Assembly: GCA_003541895.1 (NCBI GenBank)
Contig: DPLR01000132.1
Location: 1-8,524, forward strand
Reading direction: 5' to 3'
Origin: Cytophagales bacterium
GTDB taxonomy: Bacteria; Bacteroidota; Bacteroidia; Cytophagales; Cyclobacteriaceae
Length of the DNA: 8,524 nt
Under the pieces are notes generated by a model. It worked only from the letters and a program-made list of their open reading frames with translations, searched no databases and had not been told where the DNA came from. The position numbers and the translations under genes are program-made. Positions 5,805 to 8,524 of the stretch are shown here, in pieces (positions within the stretch are counted from its first letter, which is position 1; each line of letters opens with the position of its first letter).

Positions 5805-8524
5805 ATGAACAACGATTCTTATTTAGACGAACTCGATCCGAAGGAATACATCATCATCAAGCGGGCGCGTGTCAACAATCTTAAAAATTTAAGTGTTGCC
5901 ATCCCGCGAAATAAATTAGTGGTGGTCACCGGACTGTCGGGTTCGGGAAAATCTTCCCTCGCTTTTGATACCCTTTTTGCCGAAGGTCAGCGGATGTATG
6001 TTGAAAGTTTGAGTTCGTATGCGCGTCAGTTTCTTGGCCGAATGGAAAAACCGGAAGTAGATTACATCCGCGGAGTTTCTCCGGCTATCGCCATCGAACA
6101 AAAAGTAAACACACGCAACCCACGAAGCACCGTGGGTACAACCACCGAGATCTACGATTACCTGAAATTACTATTCGCTCGCATCGGCAAAACTATTTCG
6201 CCCGTCAGTGGTAACGAAGTAAAACGTCATTCAGTTACTGATGTTGTTGACTTTATCAACAAACAAAAAGAAGGAACGCGTGTAATGGTGGCTTGTCCGC
6301 TGAAAGTTCTGAAGGGAAGAAAGATTGAAGATGAATTGAACTTGTTGCTCAGCAAAGGTTTTGCGCGCGTGTTGATGGATGGACAAGTAAAATTTATTGA
6401 AGAAATTTTAAATCCGCCTGTTGTTGAAGAACCAAAAAAGAAGACCAAAGCAAAACCCAAGAAAATTGAAGGTGATTTTGAAATCCTAATTGATCGTGCA
6501 GCAGTAAATGCAACGGATGAAGATTTAACTTTCCGGCTATCCGATTCAATTCAAACGGCTTTCTTCGAAGGCCATGGCGACTGTATTATCTACGTTGAGG
6601 GATCAGATAAAAAATATTTTTCAGATCGATTTGAGTTGGATGGAATCACCTTTACCGAACCGTCCGTAAATTTTTTTAGTTTCAATAATCCGTTTGGTGC
6701 TTGCCAGACATGCGAAGGCTTTGGAAAAATTCTTGGCATCGATGAAGACCTTGTCATCCCCGACAAAAAATTATCTGTGTACGAAGGTGCAATTGCTCCG
6801 TGGCGAGGTGAAGTGATGAGCAATTGGGCAAAGCCTTTGTTGAAGAACGGAATTAAATTCGATTTCCCAATTCATCGGCCGTATGCCGAGCTCACCCAAA
6901 AACAACGCGATCTTTTATGGAATGGCAACGAATATTTTGATGGCATCCATTCGTTCTTCAAATACTTAGAATCGAAAACGCACAAGATTCAATATCGTGT
7001 AATGTTGTCGCGCTACCGCGGAAGAACTACTTGCCCTGACTGCCGTGGAACAAAATTGCGTAAAGATGCCTCGTTCGTAAAAATTGGTGACGCTTCAATT
7101 ACCGATTTGGTATTGATGCCGATTGAAGAAACACTTCAGTTTTTCAACAACTTAAAATTGGATACGTACGAACAAAAAGTTTCAGAGCGTATTCTCACTG
7201 AAATCAAATCGCGCTTGAGTTACATGGATAAAGTGGGACTGGGTTATCTCGCCCTTAACCGTGTTACTTCAACTTTATCGGGAGGAGAATTTCAGCGCAT
7301 CAAATTAGCCACAGCCCTCGGCAGCGCACTTGTTGGTTCAATGTATATTTTGGATGAGCCGAGCATTGGCCTACATCCAAGAGACACTGCAAAAATGGTT
7401 GAAGTCTTGAAAGAGCTCCGCGATTTGGGCAACACGGTGATCGTTGTTGAACACGAGGAAGAAATCATGCGCGCTGCAGATCAAATCATTGACATCGGGC
7501 CTGATGCGGGGCAACACGGAGGTGAATTGGTTTTTCAAGGTTCGATAAAAGAAATTAATGGAAAGACAATTTCGCATACTGCGGATTATCTCATCGGCAG
7601 AGAAAAAATAAATATCCCTTCCCTTCGAAGGAAATGGAAAGACTCGATCACCGTAACAGGTGCTCGCGAAAATAACCTTAAGAATTTGAAAGTAACTTTT
7701 CCGTTGGGCGCACTTACGGTTGTTACCGGTGTGAGTGGTTCTGGAAAATCCACACTCATTAAAAAAATTCTTTATCCAGCCACCGGTAGAGCAAATGGAT
7801 CAGTTGCAGAAACTCCGGGCAAGTATGATCAGCTCACAGGCGATATCGCAAAAATTGATCACGTAGAATTTGTAGATCAAAATCCCATCGGAAAATCTTC
7901 TCGCTCCAACCCGATCAGTTATGTAAAAGCATATGATGTTATTCGCCAGATGTATGCTGATCAACCCTTATCTCAGCAACGCGGCTACAAGCCTTCTCAT
8001 TTTTCGTTCAATGTGGAAGGTGGCCGCTGTGAAACGTGCGAAGGTGAAGGCGAGATTAAAGTGGAAATGCAATTCATGGCCGACATATTTCTTGAGTGCG
8101 AAAGTTGTCATGGCAAAAGATTCAAACAAGAAGTTCTTGAAATTGAACACAAAGGAAAAAACATTGCCGATGTGCTCGATATGACGGTAGAAGAAGCGCT
8201 GGAGTTTTTCAAAGATAAAAAACCGGTGCACGACAAAATCCTTCCGCTCTTCGATGTTGGGTTGGGTTATGTTAAACTCGGCCAGTCGTCAAACTCATTG
8301 AGTGGTGGCGAAGCACAACGTGTAAAACTAGCTTCCTTCCTCGGAAAAAATTCAGAAGTGAAAGGCAATATTCTTTTCATTTTCGATGAGCCCACAACCG
8401 GCTTACATTTTCATGACATCTCAAAATTATTGAAGGCTATCAACGCATTGGTTGACATTGGCCACACGGTGATTGTGATTGAACACAACATGGAAGTAAT
8501 CAAGTCGGCCGACTGGATCATCGA
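5805..8524 (+). CDS. uvrA: Excinuclease ABC subunit A (UvrA), C-terminus cut off by the window
   Basis: UvrA is the damage-recognition ATPase of nucleotide excision repair; it dimerises and loads UvrB. The frame is open for 906 codons to the right edge, and about 35-45 residues should follow. Both ABC halves are visible: Walker A GLSGSGKS (43-50) and GVSGSGKS (642-649), signatures LSGGE at 491-495 and 832-836, and Walker B ending LDEPSIGLH (Asp517-Glu518) and FDEPTTGLH (Asp861-Glu862). The C-terminal zinc finger is intact: Cys742, Cys745, Cys765 and Cys768 in a C-x2-C-x19-C-x2-C pattern. The first zinc finger keeps only Cys300 and Cys303; its upstream CxxC pair is absent, with FSDRFELDG in its place. 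Cys410/Cys413 match the conserved CxxC before the first signature. A lysine-rich insert ([11 protein letters not shown], about 210-220) lies in the UvrB-binding/insertion region. The final residues seen, [18 protein letters not shown], match the family. The ATG at 5805 gives a short N-terminal extension before the first ABC strand. Neither uvrB nor uvrC is adjacent. Confidence 0.98.
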   Translation, partial: MNNDSYLDELDPKEYIIIKRARVNNLKNLSVAIPRNKLVVVTGLSGSGKSSLAFDTLFAEGQRMYVESLSSYARQFLGRMEKPEVDYIRGVSPAIAIEQKVNTRNPRSTVGTTTEIYDYLKLLFARIGKTISPVSGNEVKRHSVTDVVDFINKQKEGTRVMVACPLKVLKGRKIEDELNLLLSKGFARVLMDGQVKFIEEILNPPVVEEPKKKTKAKPKKIEGDFEILIDRAAVNATDEDLTFRLSDSIQTAFFEGHGDCIIYVEGSDKKYFSDRFELDGITFTEPSVNFFSFNNPFGACQTCEGFGKILGIDEDLVIPDKKLSVYEGAIAPWRGEVMSNWAKPLLKNGIKFDFPIHRPYAELTQKQRDLLWNGNEYFDGIHSFFKYLESKTHKIQYRVMLSRYRGRTTCPDCRGTKLRKDASFVKIGDASITDLVLMPIEETLQFFNNLKLDTYEQKVSERILTEIKSRLSYMDKVGLGYLALNRVTSTLSGGEFQRIKLATALGSALVGSMYILDEPSIGLHPRDTAKMVEVLKELRDLGNTVIVVEHEEEIMRAADQIIDIGPDAGQHGGELVFQGSIKEINGKTISHTADYLIGREKINIPSLRRKWKDSITVTGARENNLKNLKVTFPLGALTVVTGVSGSGKSTLIKKILYPATGRANGSVAETPGKYDQLTGDIAKIDHVEFVDQNPIGKSSRSNPISYVKAYDVIRQMYADQPLSQQRGYKPSHFSFNVEGGRCETCEGEGEIKVEMQFMADIFLECESCHGKRFKQEVLEIEHKGKNIADVLDMTVEEALEFFKDKKPVHDKILPLFDVGLGYVKLGQSSNSLSGGEAQRVKLASFLGKNSEVKGNILFIFDEPTTGLHFHDISKLLKAINALVDIGHTVIVIEHNMEVIKSADWII

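Noticed and set aside
7371..8231. Short open frames on both strands within the uvrA region (e.g. 7371-7577, 7933-8184, 7968-8231)
   Set aside because: They are out-of-frame or antisense shadows of the continuous, family-typical uvrA frame.

Overview
The window looks like ordinary chromosomal DNA from a Bacteroidota bacterium, probably Cytophagales-like. The reasons are moderate-to-low GC, start codons without clear Shine-Dalgarno sequences, exact matches to the Bacteroidota -7 promoter element TAnnTTTG, a lamin-tail/FlgD-like surface protein, and the particular type of UvrA. I infer this from sequence character and remembered families, not from a database match. No mobile element, CRISPR array, rRNA or tRNA was found, and no intergenic gap exceeds 150 bp.

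Layout. (1) Bases 1-163, minus strand: the first 54 codons of an exported protein whose N-terminus resembles Bacteroidota amidohydrolases. (2) Bases 164-309: a divergent intergenic region. (3) Bases 310-1413, plus: an exported protein made almost entirely of TPR repeats. (4) Bases 1417-1442: a hairpin that serves as a shared terminator for the two convergent genes on either side. (5) Bases 1466-2047, minus: a LemA-family membrane-anchored protein. (6) Bases 2101-3099, minus: aspartate-semialdehyde dehydrogenase (asd), 53 bp upstream of lemA and possibly co-transcribed with it. (7) Bases 3100-3152: a compact divergent promoter region with two back-to-back -7 elements. (8) Bases 3153-5747, plus: a large secreted protein with a duplicated Ig-like plus lamin-tail module and a C-terminal FlgD-like domain. 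(9) Bases 5805-8524, plus: uvrA, running off the right edge with about 35-45 codons missing. No stop codon interrupts the 906 codons seen.

The genes do not form one obvious pathway. Asd makes the branch-point intermediate for lysine/diaminopimelate, threonine and methionine, and UvrA performs nucleotide excision repair. LemA, the TPR protein, the lamin-tail protein and the partial amidohydrolase are envelope or exported proteins. I found no convincing new multi-gene system. The observations most worth checking are the back-to-back asd/lamin-tail promoter with a near-leaderless transcript, the loss of half of the first zinc finger in UvrA, the higher-order 68-residue duplication in the TPR protein, and the [Ig-LTD]x2 architecture of the surface protein.
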